A stretch of DNA of 64,000 bases from Triglochin maritima (taxonomy: Eukaryota > Streptophyta > Magnoliopsida > Alismatales > Juncaginaceae): assembly GCA_963682175.1 (NCBI GenBank), contig OY821788.1, forward strand, positions 14,340,001-14,404,000, written 5' to 3'. Positions 11,165-24,756 of the stretch are shown piece after piece. Made by a program: the position numbers and the translations under genes. Every line of letters begins with the position of its first letter. Position 1 is the first letter of the stretch. The notes under the pieces are model-generated. The model saw only the letters and a list, made by a program, of their open reading frames with translations, was not told the DNA's origin and searched no databases.

Positions 11165-13336
11165 CTTGATTCCTTAGAACAAACCCTCCAAATGTTCATG
11201 GAAACCACTCAAAATTTATTGAAGTCTAACTTGAATTCCTTGCAAATTATAGAAATGCAAGTGAGTTAGATGACACAACAATTAAGTGAACGTGAAGAGA
11301 GTGACCATTCTTGTCAACATGAGGATTCATTTTGTAGTATCGAACCCCCACCACATAAACAAATTCAGAGCACAATATGTCAGTCAAATTCCTAGTCCGT
11401 CTGAGAGACTTCGGGTTCAATTCATGATCACTTGGTGGGGGATTCAATTCAAATTGAGAATAGCATGAACCAGTTTCATTATGAGTTGGCACATGATTGT
11501 GTCTTATCTTTTTGTCCTATGGCCCTTGAGCCACATGATCTTAATGTTGTGCCTCTTAAACAAGAGGTCCCTAATAGCCCTAAATTTCATACGACCTAGT
11601 GATAGTTTTCCTCTCACTATTGTTCCTGATCATCTTAAAAATTAAGGGACACCAAACAACTACATTGCCAATGAGGGTATTGGGAGTTCCTTAGAGGATA
11701 CATTGGGTAAGAGACCCACTTTCGGTTCATTGTTGGCCTCGCTCCGGCGAACAACATGTTGGTTGGAGAGTTTGGATTTATGATCATAACTTAAATACCA
11801 CAAAGGGAGAAACTCTTCTCCCGTTGCTCAATTACGACCAAACTCTTGAGAGGTTTGAGCTCTTTAAGTTTGATCTTTGGAATCATATGCCTTTGCGTCT
11901 CGATTATGAACCTCTCCTTGCATCATCTGCATTTTGTGAGGGGCCCCACTAATGAGTATTTGGCCCCACGTGGTGTCATGTTCCCATTCCAAATACATTG
12001 ACCCACTTTTGAGGTTCCCATTTGATGTCCTTTGACAATAACGATGAGAACTTATTTTTGTACATAGCTTTATTTGAAAAAAATTTCCAAGAGTGAGCAT
12101 AGGTTTTTGTGGATCTCAACCATTGTGTATTTGAGCCTCATTTGTTTCCCGTATTTGTCTCCATTCTTAAGTATCTCACAAGTTTTCGGAAATTCAGGTA
12201 TATGTCCATCCACATAACCATGAACTTCCGTTCGCGCTTGACGTTGGTGAGATCTTTTATTTTTCATGCATAAATCCATGTAGTATCGTGCTCAAATTCA
12301 TTGAGGACAATGTGGGGGGGGGGGGGGGGGGTTGTTTTACGTGTGTACATAGTCGAGTCTTTTTCCTTTTATTTGGTTTTCTTTTGTTTGAATTGTTTGG
12401 GTCATGATAGTATGCTAGAATTTACATTGATACATCTGCTATACCCTGATCCTTGGGTGACTTGCTTTCTTTTGCTGGCCTAGTATTTTAAATTTCCACA
12501 TTTCTCTCAAAATTTTCATGTGTTTGCAAAAGAAAATGTTTTGTGAGTTTTGCATGTGGAAAGCCAGTGAGAGGCAAAGTAAAAAGGAAGCTACGAAAAT
12601 TGACTTGAACATGATGCATTAGGATATCTATTACACCAATTTTTGGTCATTAGGATGCACCCCGGTTTTCCCTCGGGGGGTGAGTAATCATAGGGTTTTA
12701 GTACTCAAACAAATAGAGAAGTCCACCCAAACCTAGTAAGTGTAATAATTTGTGTCTATTAGTATAAGGAAGTTTGTCGTAGTCGGGGACCCTTAAACTA
12801 CCATTGTGAAACCTTAAGTGTAGGAGTTTTGGTTCATATGTAGATAAGAAATAATTTAGTAAGGTCTTCTCCCTTCTCACATGGCTCCTATAAATCGGGA
12901 AATTCGGTCCGAGGGGACTTAGTACATGGTGCTTTCGAGTCATCTAAGTTGGGATGCACCAACCGAACGCCCATTAAACAGGTGGTAGGGATCGCCGTAG
13001 GTGCAGATTTGGGGGAAGGTGTAGGTGATAGTGTAAGTCTTCACAGGCAATGATGCATGAAACTTGACCATGAGATATTTAAATACCAACTAATTTTAAT
13101 TGCTTGTTCTCTAGAAAGAAAGAAAAATTGAAGAAAGAAAAAAGAAGAAAAATACAAATAAAGAACCTTAATAGGCTTTATGCAACGTATCACTTGAGGA
13201 TGTTAAGATTGCCCATGTCATTCACTTAAGTCCTTAATTAACTTACATGAATGGTTGCCTAGGCTAGATGAGTGGAGTAGATACTTATATAGAGTTGGCC
13301 CGTAGGATTATCGTGTCCAATGATCGACAAAAGTAG
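11165..13336 (+). mobile_element. Athila-like family B fragment 1 (gag tail, unknown ORF, 3' UTR)
   Basis: The left part (11165-11960) reads as a decayed frame that begins with a gag-like tail (MQVSQMTQQLS) and continues into the unidentified segment shared with 22449-25391. From about 11960 onward it is non-coding 3' region, with the expanded G tract at 12314 and a CACCCCG hairpin at 12658. Neither LTR nor primer site is attached, so both ends are truncated; the right end is cut by a C-like LTR piece. Assignment to Athila-like elements rests on the 3' region shared with copies that carry B LTRs at 18353 and 27048. Confidence 0.65.
12314..12331 (+). repeat. Run of 18 G
   Basis: An uninterrupted G tract lies at the place where Athila-like elements have a GTGTGGGGGTG motif. 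Related copies near 25773 and 45657 have only about five or six G. It could be slippage in the element or an assembly error. Confidence 0.9.
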
Positions 13337-13613
13337 TGTAGGATCTAGTAGGCCGTAATATTAGTCGAATGGGGAGGGGAATAGACTAATCTAGTTATTT
13401 AACTAACTATTGCAAATTAAAACTAGAACAATTAAGCAAGGAATAAAAATGTGCAAACCACAACACAGATGTATAGAGGTTTGGATCCAACCACTGGATC
13501 CTAGTCCTCTCTTACAAATTGCTCTTCCTTGAGCAACTACCCATCCTCCACTAATCCGATCTCCGTTGTGGGCCGAGATCACACATTTACACTACAAGCT
13601 TTGTGAACACCCT
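13337..13613 (-). mobile_element. Diverged Sirevirus-like LTR fragment
   Basis: It starts TGTAGGATC, the same edge as the C LTRs at 40273 and 44101. It shares the segments around GCAAACCACA, TATAGAGGTT and TCCTAGTCCTCTCTT, with many substitutions. It stops where an A LTR begins at 13614. It is an older relative of C, lying in the same (minus) orientation, and lacks the palindrome array because it is cut short. Confidence 0.7.
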
Positions 13614-16600
13614 TAGTAAGACCCACTCTCCTACTTGAATAATAATAGGTCCACTCTCCTCATTTATGCATAATTTAGTTCTTATCTTACCTAATTGTGT
13701 TTGTGGTATGTTTGTATGCTTGATTCAGGTCGGGTTCCTTGTCGGTCGATCAGGTGCAACTCACCAGGCGAGTGCGCATTTGCTTGGCTTGATCGACTCA
13801 ATCCGGGTTCGAGTGGGAGCGTGGTGCGAGTTTGGGCTGAGCCCATGTTGAGGTGGCGTGGAATTGGAAGGGGTGCATATGGGGTTTGGATGCACTTTAT
13901 TTCATGGCTTTTGGATGCCTTTGCTTGGTGCCATTTTTGGCATGTTTTGAGGTGGCTTGAATAGCCATGAAGAATATGGAAGTTGGAGAGTTGTTGCAAA
14001 CAAAACCCCCCTCACTAGCCGTCCCTCTCTATCCTTTTGTTTTCTCACCCACACCTCTCCTCCTACCACCCATACTCTCCTCTCCGGTGTGTTGGTGGGC
14101 TGATCTCCGGCGAGCTGAGTGAAGCAACGTCAAAGGCAACTTTGTGCGGCTAGAAGAGAAGCGGTGGACAGCATCTCCGGCTAAATTCAGGCAACCTCCT
14201 TGCTGATCAGGTATGCTCCTGACCCTTGAAGAGTTTTATGGGAGGGGTGTTGGCTGGAGGGCCGGCCAGCACTATGTTTGTGGTTGGTGCAATCGGTTGC
14301 ACCATCAACCGAGTTCCCTTCTAGCGTGCGCATGGAGCATGCGCTAGATGGGGCTGGCTGTGGGGCAGCCAGAGGGATCGGGGCTCTGGCGAGCTCCAGT
14401 GATGTCCGACCAGGGGTGAAGAGGTTTCCTTCTGGGCTGAGTTTGGAGTGATCACGGATCTGGTTGGGTGTGGCTGGTGCACACAAGATCCGGCTAGGTT
14501 TTGTCTTCCATCTTTTGACTCCTTGTCTTGGATGGCTGGCTAGTGCAGCCCTCCCGGATGGTGGTTGGGGTCAGGAGGGGTGGGGATGTATCCTAGGGCA
14601 GCTGAGGATGAGGGGGATCTGGATGGGAAAGCTTGGTCTGAGCTGGGTGCGCAAGGGTGGGCAATCATATGATTAGTGCACCATGTGCGCCATCTTGCTC
14701 GGTTGTTGGACTGAGCTGCCTGGACGGATCTCAACTGACTTTCTCCCATCTCAGACCACCTAAAAAGATTACTCACAGCACATGGGTTGGATGTATCAGG
14801 GAGCATATGTTGCTTTGTTAGCTTGTTCATACAAACTATCGTGTTCTATGTGTGTATGTCGTGGCATGATTTGTGAGTTCTTCTCCCCAGCAGTAGATAT
14901 ATATATATACACATGATCTGATGTGTATGGTTTCTGATTTTTATGTGACTCATGCACTTAAGTATGAAATTGGATCTGTTCATGTGATATGCTACCCACA
15001 TTATATTTTAATGCAACATGTGAACTAGAATGCACGCATGTGTAATATTTATAGATATGTAACACAATCAGAATATGCAACATGTGAACTAGAATGCACG
15101 CATGTATATATGTGCATGTTCCACCATTTTGTACTACTTATATTCATTTGTTATTTTATGATTTCAATCAGGCATCATTCATATGAGACGGTACTGATTT
15201 CAGATCTAGCATCTTTTGTGATCTGATTTCATGTTCAAGTAATATTGCATGTGTCCATGGGAATGATAAGAGAAGTTTATCATGTCTGATTTTATCACAG
15301 TCATGACCAATCCATATATATATATATATGATCTGATTTGTAATCCCTCTAAGATATATTCTTTACAACATCTGAGCATAAGTTATATTGTTTAATTTAA
15401 ACAATGATGCAATCAGTATAGATGCATGTATCGACTCTAATGTTGCTATGAGTTTCTCAAGCCTGATTTTAGCCCAACAAAATTTAGTTTATGTGCCCGA
15501 TCTTATTCGCATATATCCTCTGATATTAATGTCATGTTCTCAATTAGAAATGTTATTATATCCATCAATATTATATGTTGCCCATTATAAGCTTTATTAC
15601 CACATGTAACCAAATTGCATGCTTGTATACGGTCTATGGATGTGTATATATAAATGTAGCTTCCTGATATCATATATATGTATCTTTGGCCATGTTGTGT
15701 CACTGATATATATGTCGTATCATGTCCACATAAGGTGTGATCATGTTCTGAGGTTCTAGTTCTTTCACATGCATGTCCTGAAATTGATGGTGCACATTAC
15801 CGATTGTTTATGACGTTAGTTTATGATGTCTCCAACTGCTGTGCACGTTATGTTACTCTATTCATGCTGATTTATAATCTGGTGAGTGTGTTTCCTGATG
15901 CTGGAGTCATGCATGCATACATGAATGTAATCAGACTCTTTCATGTTATATGCTACTCGTGTCATATTCTAATGCAACATGTGAACATGATTGCACACAT
16001 GTATGCTAGTTTAGAGATCTATATTGTTTCTGATATTTAATGCATGCCCCATCATGTTATTCTACTGATATATATATAATTCATACCCGTATCAATTCTG
16101 ATCATGTACTAAGATTTTAATTATTATCGCATATACGCTCTGAAATTGATGATGCATGTTATCAATTATTGTGGAGTTCGATTATGATGTACCTTGCTGT
16201 AATGCATTGTCCTATTGCTTCTTACATGTCCATGTGTTACTGATGTGAAGTGTTATGATGTGGTTATGTATGTTGGTTAGGACATCAGACCTTATAACAT
16301 CCTTATCATGATCCGTAGATGACTCGATTAATTGTTATCTTGATTTACCGATCTGGTTATGATTGTTTGCTGTTGTAAGTGCATTATGATCCCTGATTGG
16401 GATGTTCTGGTTCTGAATTTGTTGGGGCTGTGAGGAGGGTATTCATTTATCCTTCCTTGAGCTCGTTCTGGACTCTGTAGCTACATTAGATTTTAGATGC
16501 TAAGTAACTTGCATTGCATTTAATCTGATAAGTAATTATGGGCACGTTGTGTTTTCTGAGCCGACGGGCCACGAATGGGTCCTCTAGCTTCAGAGGCCAT

Positions 16601-17221
16601 TCGCAAAGATCTCTATGTAGAGAGGACAGGTGAAGATTGTGACTTGGGTAGGCACGTTGTCATTCTGTCTCTGGTTAGATGTTCCCAAGTTCGCGATGGC
16701 ACCATGTAGGTTTACTTCCGCGATTTGGGGCGTCTAACCGACATACCACTTTGTGCCAAGAGGTAAGGTCACTGTCGAGTGACCCACTTCTATTTCTAAC
16801 CAGCATGGCTGATGTTCTGGTTCCTTTTAGAGGAATGTTGTCGGGTACGCCCGACTGACACGACTGTTGGAGTCGTAGCCTTCTGTTGCATATTGTGCTT
16901 TTCTATTGTGATTTTGATGCTTTTACCTTAGTTAGACTGTATGCATTCTTCTATAAAACTCTGATTGGGTCGGGGGCATACGAGGTTTTCTTTATTGAAA
17001 ACTCACGCATATTTGTTGATCTTGTGCCTCAGGTAATTAGGTTCCTTCACGGGTGGACTAGACGAGTTTCGGAGGGTTTCGCACACGAGGGACACGTCAA
17101 CCATAGTCTTTCTATTATCTTTGCTTCCACTTTTATCTTGTCGTGTTCCATTTGAACTCGATGTGCTGTAATTGAATCCTTTATATATATGGATAATTAG
17201 TTGTTTCAGTTATATTATGTT
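13614..17221 (+). mobile_element. Family A LTR, long form, 3' truncated
   Basis: It starts AGTAAGACCCACTCTCC, matching the starts at 22934 and 29742. It follows the A LTR order: the GCCGGCCAGC segment near 14260, the GACGGGCCACGA block near 16563, CTCTATGTAGAG near 16610, the stem-loop at 16985-17002 and CACGAGGGACACGTC near 17085. It ends near 17221, about 150 bases short of the terminus. At about 3.6 kb it is much longer than the 2.19-kb solo copy. The extra DNA is AT-rich (about 14890-16400) and includes a 31-bp direct repeat at 15011-15041 and 15075-15105. No gene is evident. Confidence 0.75.
16985..17002 (+). promoter_or_regulatory. Conserved LTR stem-loop (A LTR, 13614 copy)
   Basis: GTTTTC (16985-16990) pairs with GAAAAC (16997-17002) around a 6-base loop, followed by CTCACGCATATTTG. 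Confidence 0.6.
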
Positions 17222-18352
17222 GGCCACGATCCTTGAGTGACTTGCCTTCTTTTGCTTGCCTAGTGCTTTAAAATTTCCATTTCTTTCAAAATCTTCATAT
17301 CTTTGCGAAAGGAAAATGTTTTGTGGGTTTTACGTGTGTTTGGCATGTGCAAAACCGTTGAGAGACAAAGTAAAAGAAAGCTCCCAAAATTGTCTTGAAC
17401 TTGATGCATTAGGATATCTAGTATACCGACTTTAGGCCTTATCTAGTCGTTAGGATGCACCCCGATTTTCCCTCGGGGGGAGAGTAATCATCGGGTTTTA
17501 GTTATCAAACAAATAAAGAAGTCCACTCTGACTCTTAAACTCCTGTTGTGAAACCTTAAGTGTACGGGTTTTGGTTCATGTGTAGATAATAAATAAGTGA
17601 GTAGGTGTTCTCTCTTCTCTCACGACTCCTATCACTCGGGAAATTAGGTCTGAGAGGACTTTGTGCCTGGTGCTTTCGAGTCATCTGACCTGGGATGCAC
17701 CGACTGAACTCCTGTTACACGGATGGTAGGGATTGCCCTATGTGGAGATGTGGGGAAAGATGTACATGATAGTGTAAGTTCTCATATGAAATGATGCACG
17801 AAACCTGACACTAGGAGAATTACACACTAACTAGAAGACGAAGAAAAATGAATAAAAAGAAGAAAAGAGAAGACAAAAAAGAAAAAAGAAAGAAAAGGAA
17901 ATGGTAATGGTAATGCAAATAAGAACCTTAATGGACTTTACACTTTGTATCACTTGAGGATGTTAAGGTTGTCAATATCTTTCACTTAACTCCTTAATTA
18001 ACTTGCACGAATGATTCATTAGGCTAGGTGTGTGGACTGGATACATATATAGAGTTGGCCCGTAGGATTATCGTGTCCAATGTTCGGAAAAAATATGTCC
18101 AACAAGTCGAATTTCTAGGTTGATTAATGCATCAACGTTCTGATTTTGTGGGTATATCCGCTGAAAACCCTCGAGACACCACTCCTCCTTGGCAACAATG
18201 AGGTTTAAGAGCTTGTTGCACATGCTAAGTGCAACCCGATATTCCTAAGAAAGTGAGTTAGGATTTCCCCATTTTTCGTATGTTTCACTTTCTCTCATTT
18301 TTCTCTTCCTTTGTTTTGCTCGGGCCTAGCAAAAGGTAAGTGTGGTGGTATT
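17222..18352 (+). mobile_element. Family B fragment 2, 3' untranslated region
   Basis: This matches the 3' region of B fragment 1 from about 12440 onward. It includes the CCCCGA/TCGGGG hairpin near 17461, an A-rich stretch near 17830-17910, and a GTAAGTGTGGTGGTATT polypurine-like tract at 18336-18352 directly before the LTR. The left end is cut by the A LTR. No coding sequence remains. Confidence 0.7.
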
Positions 18353-19893
18353 TGATTAGTAGCATATCATGCATCATATTCATGCTATATATCCTTTATT
18401 TTACCATAATATTGTGCTACTTGAGTTGTTGTTTGTAGTATTTCAGGAGTTAGGTAATAAAGAAGAGAAGGGAGCAAAAAGGACCCAAATGTAACAAGTA
18501 TGTACTGAGTTGGAAGGTTCTGGACCTATTTGTAATGCACAAGGACTGGATCGCAAATCAGGAAGGACCCAAGTGCATATCCGGAGGGACCTGATTTTGA
18601 AGTGCAAAATTTTGTGACACATGACTTGAATCAGATCAATATTTCGCCAATTAAACTCAAAGTTATTCGAGTCAGCAGACTAAGACTTCACCCCACATGC
18701 GAAGTGAAGAAATAAAGCAACACACAAAATTTCAACCCGATCGGATCCATTTGATCCACCACGGGCGGATCAAAATGGTCCAAAGGGTCTCAAATTTTGG
18801 TTGCGGTTCGGCTTGTCGGGTTAGAGCATTCGTGGACTATTAGATGTGATTTAGAGCCGTCCGATTATTCCCAGATTAATCCATGTATTAGTCTATATAT
18901 ACCATTGTAATCCCTCCTCTCCCACTTCTTCTTGCTTCTCCATTAGTTTTAGGTTTTGTTTTGCTGCTGATTAGTGTAGTTGGAGGAGAAGAAGCATACT
19001 TTGTAATCCTTTCATTTCATCAAGTGTGAGTTTTGTTCTTTAAATAGACGTCTTTTACTTTGATGCAATTTCTTTGATGTTGTTGTTTGTTTAATCTTGT
19101 TTTTAGTCATTTCCATTATGGGTTCATGTTATTTTTATGTTTTCTTTAGTGTAGAGATGAGTAGAGAGTAGTCCATTCCCATTGGGGCTGGATAAGAAGG
19201 TGATTTGATCATCTGATTGATTAGTGTTTGTTAATCTTAATCCTTTGAGCCTTACATGATTTCCATAACCATCTTATGAGATTTCACTCTTATCTTCGAT
19301 GTGTTAATGCTCTTGAGTGAAACTCAGCACATGCTTAGATTAGTGGGCCTATATTGTGGGGAATGATGGGGTGAGGATAAAGATGGAGTGGAAGGGAACA
19401 AGGTATGTGCATGCATGAGCTCATGTTAGCTTTATCTTAATTAATGTCTTGTATGTTTTAATGATTGTGATAAATCTTATTACATGTGGAGACATAGTTG
19501 GATTTGAGTCATGATGCATATGAACATTTTAGCTTCATTTCAATTATTGTCTTGTATGCTTTAATGATAAAGGTTTATCTTATTTCATGTGCCGGCAAAG
19601 TTGGAGTTGAGTTTTATGGATTGCATGTATGACTTGTTTTGATGAGCACATCTGAACACACTAGACCACACATTTTCATTCCATATTATTTCTCTATCCC
19701 CTGAGGGGTTTAGTTTTATTGTTTGTTTCCTGATTTCCTACATGTTGAAGTTTCTTTCCGATCACATCTCTCTCTTCTTCTCCCCCACTCGAGTATCACG
19801 AACCTGGCTCACACGCGCTCCCTGTGGAGCGACCCGTTCTTGCCACCGCTTCAACGCGGTCGTGCACTTGTGGTAACTAAACTGATTCAATCA
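18353..19893 (+). repeat. Family B 3' LTR (1541 bp)
   Basis: It starts TGATTAGTAGCATATCATGC and ends GATTCAATCA. The start matches those at 27048, 31087 and 49297. A TATA-like TATATATA lies near 18894. It keeps the GTGCACTTG segment near the end that is also seen in the D LTRs. Confidence 0.85.
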
Positions 19894-20924
19894 ATATACA
19901 TGGATAGACAAAATAAAATGTATTTGAAACAAATGATCATCCATATATAGAAACGATTCAAATACAATACATCGAGTTCAAAAAGGAAATACATTAAAAT
20001 AAATGCGGAAGCAAAGACAACTTAAAGACTCTGATCGACGTGTCCCTCGTGTACAGAATCTTCCGAGCTCGTCTAGTCCATCCCTGAAGGAACCTAAGTA
20101 CCTAAGGCAAAAACTTAAACAAATATGCGTGAGTTTTCAATAAAGAAAGCTCCGTACGCCCCGGGTCCAATCCAAGTTTACAGAGTTATGCATGAAACGC
20201 AACAACCACAGATGCAATAGAAAGCAACAGAATGGCCGCAGCTCTACAGCCGCGCTGCTCGGGTCACACCCGAAGGGATCTCTCTTTACAGGAATCACCC
20301 TACTAGCCTTGCTGGTCAGATCTAGAAGCGGGTCACTTGACAGTGACCCACCGCTGGCACAATTCGCGATAGAAGACCTACATGATGTCATCGCAACATT
20401 GGGAATGCCTAACCTGAGACAAAATGACAGTGTGTCTGTCCAGGTCTTATCTTACACATGGCATCACTACATAGAGGTCTTTTGTGCATAGGCCTCTCAA
20501 CATAGAAGTGTCAATCGAGGCCCGTCGGTCCAGAAACAAATGTGCCCAGAATTCAGTTATTATTAATGCAATGCAAGCTAACTATTGATCTACTTACCTT
20601 CATAACTACATTAATCAAAATGATCTCAACGTGAAGGGTATACCATTGTACTCCTCACAACACCAACATAATCAGAATGTAACACAATGCTAAACAACAA
20701 CAACAACGAACTATCTAGTTATTCATCACAACATCGAGTTAGCTACAGGGTAAAGTTCCTAAGTCATATTCAGATTCAGAAATATAAACAACAATAATAG
20801 CATTCATAGAACATGCATGATAACAACTAAAATAACAATCAATTGGTGCAATGCAAACTGCGGCCATGATAGTTTGATGGAGAAGTAAACTTAAGTCCAA
20901 ATCATGCATGCACCCACATACGTA

Positions 20925-20959
<35 letters not shown>

Positions 20960-22395
20960 TCAGTAAGGACATGTTGTGCTCGTGCAATATATAAAGTGGT
21001 GTACCAAACATGAGGATCAATGGTATACATTAGTACGTGATCTATGTAAAGTCACAATTAATATTGCATACATGTATCACATGGTAACATAATGAAGACA
21101 TTAATTTACTACTCAAATAACTCAGGCATGCATGCATAATATTCTGAGACACATTCCAGCATATAACAACAAACACGCATAATCAAAATCAGAACTACCA
21201 CATACACAAGATCGGCTAGCATAAGCAACAACATGAAATTGATAGCATACGTGTGACAGCCCTTATGATCACAATATTGCATGCACCCAATTTCCGGACT
21301 CTACCAGCCCTTTCAGACCTCCTTTCAGACGTCTTAGAGGGTGGGGAATGTGACTGACCGGAATGCAACTCAACAGGACACCCGCATGGCCTTCCCCAGC
21401 TTAGGTTAGCCACGCAAGTCTTCCCCCAAGCTCAGACCGTCCCAAGCACGTCCCACACAGCCCCAGCATGATTCTCCCTTCCCTTGAGTCCTTTTTCACG
21501 CACCCGAGGTCTAGCCACCACCGAAATCTAGCCGCACCAGCCAACAGTCCTGGAACCATGCTCGTCACATGAGAGAAACCCTAGGGAAGAAATAGGGCGC
21601 ACCAGCCACCCCAACCACCAACCAAGACCACCACAGCCCCCTGAGGTGCATGACCGGAGTTGGTCAGGCCTCACCAGAGCTCGCCAGAGCTTCTGCGCCC
21701 TCTGGATACCCACAACCAGCTACCAGTGCACGCCATCCTAGGGCACGCATGGTGTAGATCGGGTGGTGGTGCAACTGATTGCACCACCTGCCAGCTTGGT
21801 GATGGCCGGCCCACCAGCCACCACCCCCACACAGTAAACTCTTCAAGGGTCCAGAGCATACCTAAGTACACTGGAAAGCTCGTAGGAGAACAGCCACCAC
21901 AACCTCCTTCTAGCCGCACCAAACAACATCACCTTCTTCTTGCACCACGCCAGAGTTGCTTCGCTGGAGCTGCTGGCCACTAGGTCGCTGGAGAGGGGAG
22001 GGAGGTGCTCTGAGATTTCATGGGTGAGTGAGAGAGGAGGGTTATGGGACGGCTAGGGTAGGTTTAGTTTTTGTTTCAAGGAACAAAAAGAAAGGAAACA
22101 ATTGAATGGGAAATATTCTCCCTTAACACTTGCCTAAACATGCATATTCAAAAATTGCATGCCAAATCAGATCTCCTCTTGCTGACTATGATGCCACGTC
22201 AACTACCTCTGCCTAGTCAGCCCCACACGTTCCTAACAACAAGCCAAGCCAAATTTCACAAGCAACTCGTACCCGATTGAGTGAATGGGTTACAAGTTTG
22301 CCAGATGAGTCACACCTGCTTGCGAGTCGATTTTACTCGCCCAAAAATGAAACATTTTGGAAATGAAACATAAACATATAATACATGCATCAAAC
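19894..22395 (-). mobile_element. Family A LTR fragment, inverted
   Basis: Read on the minus strand this follows the A LTR backwards. GACGTGTCCCTCGTGTAC is near 20038, a weakened stem-loop is near 20131-20150, the hairpin-rich block is near 20480-20530 and the GCCGGCC segment is near 21805. Both LTR termini are missing: the left end joins a B LTR and the right end runs into B fragment 3. A 28-base TA microsatellite lies at 20928-20955. Short frames in it (20192-20491, 21660-21983) are antisense LTR sequence, not genes. Confidence 0.7.
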
Positions 22396-22448
22396 ATATA
22401 GAATTCATCTTGCAATGTGTTTTACAAAATTCCTTGCAAAATCTTGCA

Positions 22449-22933
22449 ATGCAAGTGAGTCAGATGACGCAACAATTAAGTGGGCGTGAGGAGGGTGACC
22501 TTTCTTGTCAACATGAGGATTCATTGATCGATATCGAAGCACCACCACATCTACAAATTCAAAGCATAATTTTTTAGAGTCAAACTCGTAGTCAGTGTGA
22601 GGGACTTGGGGTTTCAATTCATGATTACTTTGTGGGGGATTTGATTCAAATTGAGAATAGCATGGACTAGTTTCATTACGAGTCGGCACAAGATTGTGCC
22701 TCATCTTGTTGTCCTGTGGCCCTTGAGCCACATGGTCTTAATGTTGTGCTTCTTAAGGACTCACCTTTGGTGGAGCAAGAGCTCCCTAATACCCCTAATT
22801 TCATACGACCTTGTGAGAGTTTGCCTCTAACTATTGTTCGTGATCATCTGGAAAATGAAGGGACACCAAGCAACTACATTGCCGATGAGGATATTGGGAG
22901 TTCCTTAGAGGATAGCATAGGTAAGAGACCCAC
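22449..22933 (+). pseudogene. Unidentified Athila-B reading frame, 5' part
   Basis: Starting at the ATG of MQVSQMTQQLS, one frame runs to the insertion point with two in-frame stops, one near 22578 and one near 22668. The first residues resemble the coiled tail of Athila gag. After SCQHEDS the sequence is not gag that I recognise: it includes a VGD.IQIENSM segment and ALEPHGLNVV. The same frame, with different lesions, is readable at 11241-11700. The second stop aligns with a Gln codon in that copy. Shared protein-level similarity between two copies suggests a real ancestral protein. I do not know its function. Confidence 0.5.
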
Positions 22934-24589
22934 TGTAAGACCTGCTCTCCAGCTTCAATAATAATAAGTCCACTCTCCTCGGTTATGCATAATTGAGTTT
23001 TTTGAATGTCAAATTGTGTTATGGCATGATTGTTTGAGTAGATTTAATCGGATTTCTCGTTGGTCGATCGGGTGCGACACATCGGGCGAGTGCGCGGTTG
23101 TTTGACTCGATCGACTCAATTTTGGTCCGAGTGAGCGTAGGGTCGGTTTTTGGCTAAACCCGCATCGAGGTGGCCTGGAATTGGAAGGGTTGCATTAGGA
23201 TTTGGATGTGCATTTTCGTGGCTTTTGGGATGCCTTGCTAAGTGCCACTTTTGGCATGTGTTGAGGTGGCTTGATTAGTCATGAAGACTTGGAAGTTGGA
23301 GGGTTGTGTGCAAGCAAATAAACCTCCCACCCAGCCGTCCTCTTCCCTCTGCTTACCTTACTCATGCACATCACTTCAGACCATTAATCCCTTCCTCTCC
23401 AGATGCTTGGTGGGCTGATCTCTGGCAAGTTGGTGGAGCTACGTCTAGTGCAACTTTGTGCGGCTAGAAGAAAAGTTGGTGGGCAGAATCTCCGAAAAAG
23501 CTCGGGCAACCTTCCTTGCTCTTTAGATATGCCTTAGGCCCAAGAGTAGAGTGTAGGGTGGGGGTGTTGGCCGTTGGGCCGGCCAGCATCACTTTGGTTG
23601 GTGGTGCCATCGGTTGCACATATTGATACATGCATTTCATATGAGGAGGAAATCATAACGTCTATATATATATACATTGTTTATGCTACGCATTATATGC
23701 CATGTCGTTGTGCATTAATTCATTGTCTCATGCATACATGGTGGTAGATGGATGTGCTTGAGCTTCTGATGTTGTTCTCATGCATAACTGATGAATGGAG
23801 CTACTGATATCAATGTATACATGCATGTAAAATATCTGATCATGTCATGAATAGGTACATATATGTATCTAGACCCGTTATTTAGACGACTAAGCCATGT
23901 ATCTTTTGTAGCATCCTACACTTGAAATCCTTTGCTGCTGAGCACGTGTTCTCATGTTTACTGTCTATATATGTTACTGATCTGATGTATCATTGTGTGA
24001 ATCAATGTGCCACGTAGGAATTGACTTCATAACAATTATTCATGACCCGTATGGGACAATGTTATTGTCACATTTGCTTAGTCGGTTACTGTTATGGTTG
24101 TTGCTCTTGTTAGCATCTTTTAGTTGCTGAGTTGAGAGTAATTTCTCTGATTGGCTGGAAATGTGATGAGTTCATGTGTATACTCACCACTTTGGGCTCA
24201 TTCTGGTTAATGTATAGCTATAGAGATAGATAGATCTATGGACAGCTTACATTGCATTGTTAATAAAATGAATCTCGGCACTTATGTTTTGGGGCCGACG
24301 GGCCACGAGTAGGACCTCTATGTAGAGATGCCTATTCGCAAAGACCTTCACGTTGGGAGGCCAGGTGTAAGATAAGTCCTGGCCAGGCGCGCTGCCATTC
24401 TGTCTCAGGGTAGGTGTTCCCAAGTTCGTGATGGCACCATGTAGGGTTATTTCCGTGAATTGAGACACTTATCCGGAGCACCGCTTTGTGCCGAGCGGTG
24501 GGTCACTGTCGAGTGACCACCTCTGACCAGCATGGCTGGTGGTTTGATTCCTATATAGAGGGATCACTTTGGGTGAAGGCCGAATGGCG

Positions 24590-24666
24590 CAACTATGTAG
24601 AGTTGTCGCCCGACACAGCTATGTAGAGTTGTCGTCCGACACAACTATGTAGAGTTGTTGCCCTTT
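24590..24666 (+). repeat. Three 26-bp units, each a short palindrome
   Basis: Units start at 24590, 24616 and 24642. Each opens with CAACTATGTAGAGTTG or a near copy, an imperfect palindrome with CAACT and AGTTG arms, followed by a GTCGCCCGACA-like linker. Related CTCTATGTAGAG motifs occur elsewhere in A LTRs. Confidence 0.85.
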
Positions 24667-24737
24667 TGTTGCATGTGTGGTAGATAGGTCCCATGCATAA
24701 ACTTTGTACTCTATCTGTTGGACCTGTGGGATACGGG

Positions 24738-24756
24738 GTTTTCCTTGTTGGAAAAC
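24738..24756 (+). promoter_or_regulatory. Conserved LTR stem-loop (solo A LTR)
   Basis: GTTTTCC (24738-24744) pairs with GGAAAAC (24750-24756) around a 5-base loop. It is preceded by ATACGGG and followed by CTCACGCATATT. The stem is one pair longer than in T, with the extra base changed on both arms. Confidence 0.65.

Noticed and set aside
20928..20955. TA microsatellite as a regulatory element
   Set aside because: It is a simple repeat in a decayed inverted LTR with no sign of function.
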